Shown here: positions 5,334 to 6,798 of the stretch, piece after piece
How positions within the stretch are numbered: position 1 is the stretch's first letter
Layout: every line of letters begins with the position of its first letter
Origin: an uncultured Ruminococcus sp.
GTDB lineage: Bacteria > Bacillota > Clostridia > Oscillospirales > Acutalibacteraceae
Length of the DNA stretch: 6,798 bases
Assembly (NCBI GenBank): GCA_902797065.1
Contig: CADBRK010000105.1
Coordinates: forward strand, 1-6,798
Direction: 5' to 3'
Position numbers and translations under genes: made by a program
The notes under the pieces: generated by a model
What the model was told of the DNA's origin: nothing
Seen by the model: only the letters and a program-made list of their open reading frames with translations
The model's database searches: none

Positions 5334-6761
5334 CTATTTATCGACCTTCGGTATCGGTGTTTTGTCGAATTCATCGAGACGGTTGCCGTACAGATAATAC
5401 TTTGTTTCTTTTGATACTACACCCGACAGGCAGATCACTGCCGCAAGGTTTGGAATAGCCATAAGCGCGTTGAATATATCGGCAAGCGACCATACGATGT
5501 CGAGCGAGATGACCGCGCCCGCAAGCAGTACGAATATGAACACCAGTTTGTACGGTATCATTCCTTTTGTGCCGAAAAGGTATTCAACGCATCTTTCTCC
5601 GTAATACGACCAACCGAGTACCGTCGAATATGCAAACAGAACTATCCCTATCAGCAGTATCGGCGTGCCGATATACGGTATCTGCCTGAATGCCGTGAAT
5701 GTTATCTGATCGCCGTTTATATCACTGAATTCCGAGGGGTATTTAAGCATGGAGCTTACAAGCACAAGTCCGCTGAGAAGGCACACTACGACAGTATCCC
5801 AGAAAGTACCTGTTGACGAGATCAGCCCCTGGCGAACAGCGTTCCTGCTTTGCGCTGCCGAGGCAACTATCGGAGCGGAGCCCATGCCCGATTCGTTCGA
5901 GAACAGCCCCCTTGCGATACCGTATCTTGCGGCGATCATTACGGACGAACCGACAAATCCTCCGACAGCCGCCTGTGATGTGAAAGCCGATTTGATTATA
6001 AGTACAACAGCCCCTGGAACAAAGCTGTGATTCATTATCAGAATAATAATACACCCGAGGACATAAAGCCCTGCCATAGCCGGAACAAACAATTCGCATA
6101 CCTTTGATATAGATTTGATACCGCCGAAGATCACGCATGCCGTCACTATGGCAACGATCACGCCGACAATTATCGAGATGACGGAATAATCTTTTCCGTG
6201 AATGGTCACGATCATGGAATTGCCGGGGTCAAAGGTCTGCCTGAATATGCTGGATATTGCATTTACCTGTACGCCCGAACCAATACCGAACGACGCAAAC
6301 AGTGTGAAAACAGCGAACATGATTCCGAGCCATTTCAGCTTAAGTCCTCGTTCGAGAGCATACATCGCTCCGCCGAGCATTCTGCCGTCCTTTGTTCGTA
6401 CACGGTATTTTACCGCAAGCAGCGATTCGGCATATTTTGTTGCGATACCGAATACGCCCGTAAGCCAGCACCACAGAACAGCTCCGGGTCCGCCGAGTGC
6501 GATCGCTGTTCCCACGCCGATAATATTTCCTGTTCCGATGGTTGAAGCCAGGGCTGTGGCAAGCGACTGGAACGGGCTTATATCTCCCGACGATTCGGGG
6601 TCTTTGGTAACGGACAGCTTTATTGCGGTGAGCGTTTTTCGCTGGATAAATCCCGTGCGTACGGTCATGAAAAGATGTGTGCCCAATAACAGGATTATCA
6701 TAAACCAGCCCCACAGAAAATCATCTGTTTTTGTTATAATCCGATTTACAGTATCAAACAT
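5334..6761 (-). CDS. Sodium:alanine/glycine symporter (AGCS family)
   Basis: AGCS proteins are secondary transporters that import alanine or glycine with sodium (sometimes protons). This one has 475 residues, a normal family length, and about ten to eleven hydrophobic segments. The N-terminal DDFLWGW (13-19) is typical. The family signature runs through residues 73-112: STIGTGNIIGVGTA (73-86), GGPGAVLWCW (90-99) and GIATKYAE (105-112). Another hallmark is RGLFSNESGMGSAPI (284-298), and GWSYYGERCVEYLFG (383-397) is also conserved. A hydrophilic stretch at about 168-188 forms an outward or inward loop. On the - strand GAAAGG (6776-6771) lies 9 nt before the ATG at 6761. TATAGA at 6797-6792 could be a -10 box, but any -35 would fall outside the window. 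The azlCD exporter genes lie 111 bases downstream on the same strand. Family is firm; alanine versus glycine cannot be decided from the sequence. Confidence 0.94.
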   Translation of the reverse strand: MFDTVNRIITKTDDFLWGWFMIILLLGTHLFMTVRTGFIQRKTLTAIKLSVTKDPESSGDISPFQSLATALASTIGTGNIIGVGTAIALGGPGAVLWCWLTGVFGIATKYAESLLAVKYRVRTKDGRMLGGAMYALERGLKLKWLGIMFAVFTLFASFGIGSGVQVNAISSIFRQTFDPGNSMIVTIHGKDYSVISIIVGVIVAIVTACVIFGGIKSISKVCELFVPAMAGLYVLGCIIILIMNHSFVPGAVVLIIKSAFTSQAAVGGFVGSSVMIAARYGIARGLFSNESGMGSAPIVASAAQSRNAVRQGLISSTGTFWDTVVVCLLSGLVLVSSMLKYPSEFSDINGDQITFTAFRQIPYIGTPILLIGIVLFAYSTVLGWSYYGERCVEYLFGTKGMIPYKLVFIFVLLAGAVISLDIVWSLADIFNALMAIPNLAAVICLSGVVSKETKYYLYGNRLDEFDKTPIPKVDK

Positions 6762-6798
6762 AGAATACAGCCTTTCGTTTGTTTATCATTTTCTATAA

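Noticed and set aside
6202..6798. A 198-codon open frame on the + strand over the 5' half of the symporter gene.
   Set aside because: It is antisense to a clear AGCS gene and rich in Pro, Ser and Ile from reversed membrane-protein codons; there is no supporting ribosome binding site or family match.
1..6798. Searched by eye for CRISPR repeats, insertion sequences, tRNA or rRNA genes, riboswitch-like leaders and phage or defence genes.
   Set aside because: Nothing of these kinds could be supported; gene-free stretches are all under about 115 bases and mostly explained by terminators, a promoter and ribosome binding sites.

Overview
This 6.8 kb window reads as ordinary bacterial core chromosome, most probably from an anaerobic member of the Clostridia (Firmicutes/Bacillota). 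The clues are strong AG-rich Shine-Dalgarno sequences, mid-range base composition, a short FtsY without the long acidic N-terminal domain of enterobacteria, and the ftsY / rdgB / yhbY / der / plsY gene set. A Ruminococcus- or Eubacterium-like bacterium is plausible, but that narrower placement is inference.

Left part, + strand (1-4161). The window opens inside rpmF (ribosomal protein bL32), which is followed by a good intrinsic terminator. Five same-strand genes follow: ftsY (SRP receptor), rdgB (dITP/XTP pyrophosphatase), yhbY (CRM-domain RNA-binding protein), der (double-GTPase ribosome assembly factor) and plsY (acyl-phosphate:glycerol-3-phosphate acyltransferase). Gaps between these five are 1 to 35 nt, each gene has a ribosome binding site, and no convincing internal promoter was seen, so they look like one housekeeping operon. 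It links membrane-protein targeting, nucleotide-pool cleaning, 50S assembly and phospholipid synthesis. A strong hairpin at 4169-4205 ends it, with T-runs on both strands.

Right part, - strand (4222-6761). Three membrane transport genes face the first operon tail to tail. In transcription order they are an AGCS-family sodium:alanine/glycine symporter (5334-6761), then azlC and azlD (5222 down to 4222), a two-component branched-chain amino acid exporter whose genes overlap in ATGA. A good sigma-A-type promoter (TTGCAA, 17 nt, TATAGT) lies just upstream of azlC, so azlCD can be transcribed separately from the symporter gene.

There is no gene-free stretch longer than about 110 bases, and no tRNA, rRNA, CRISPR array, mobile element or large repeat was seen. 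I found no sign of a novel system. Points worth a second look are the terminator standing between rpmF and ftsY with no clear promoter after it, substitutions in conserved PlsY motifs, and the shared bidirectional terminator.
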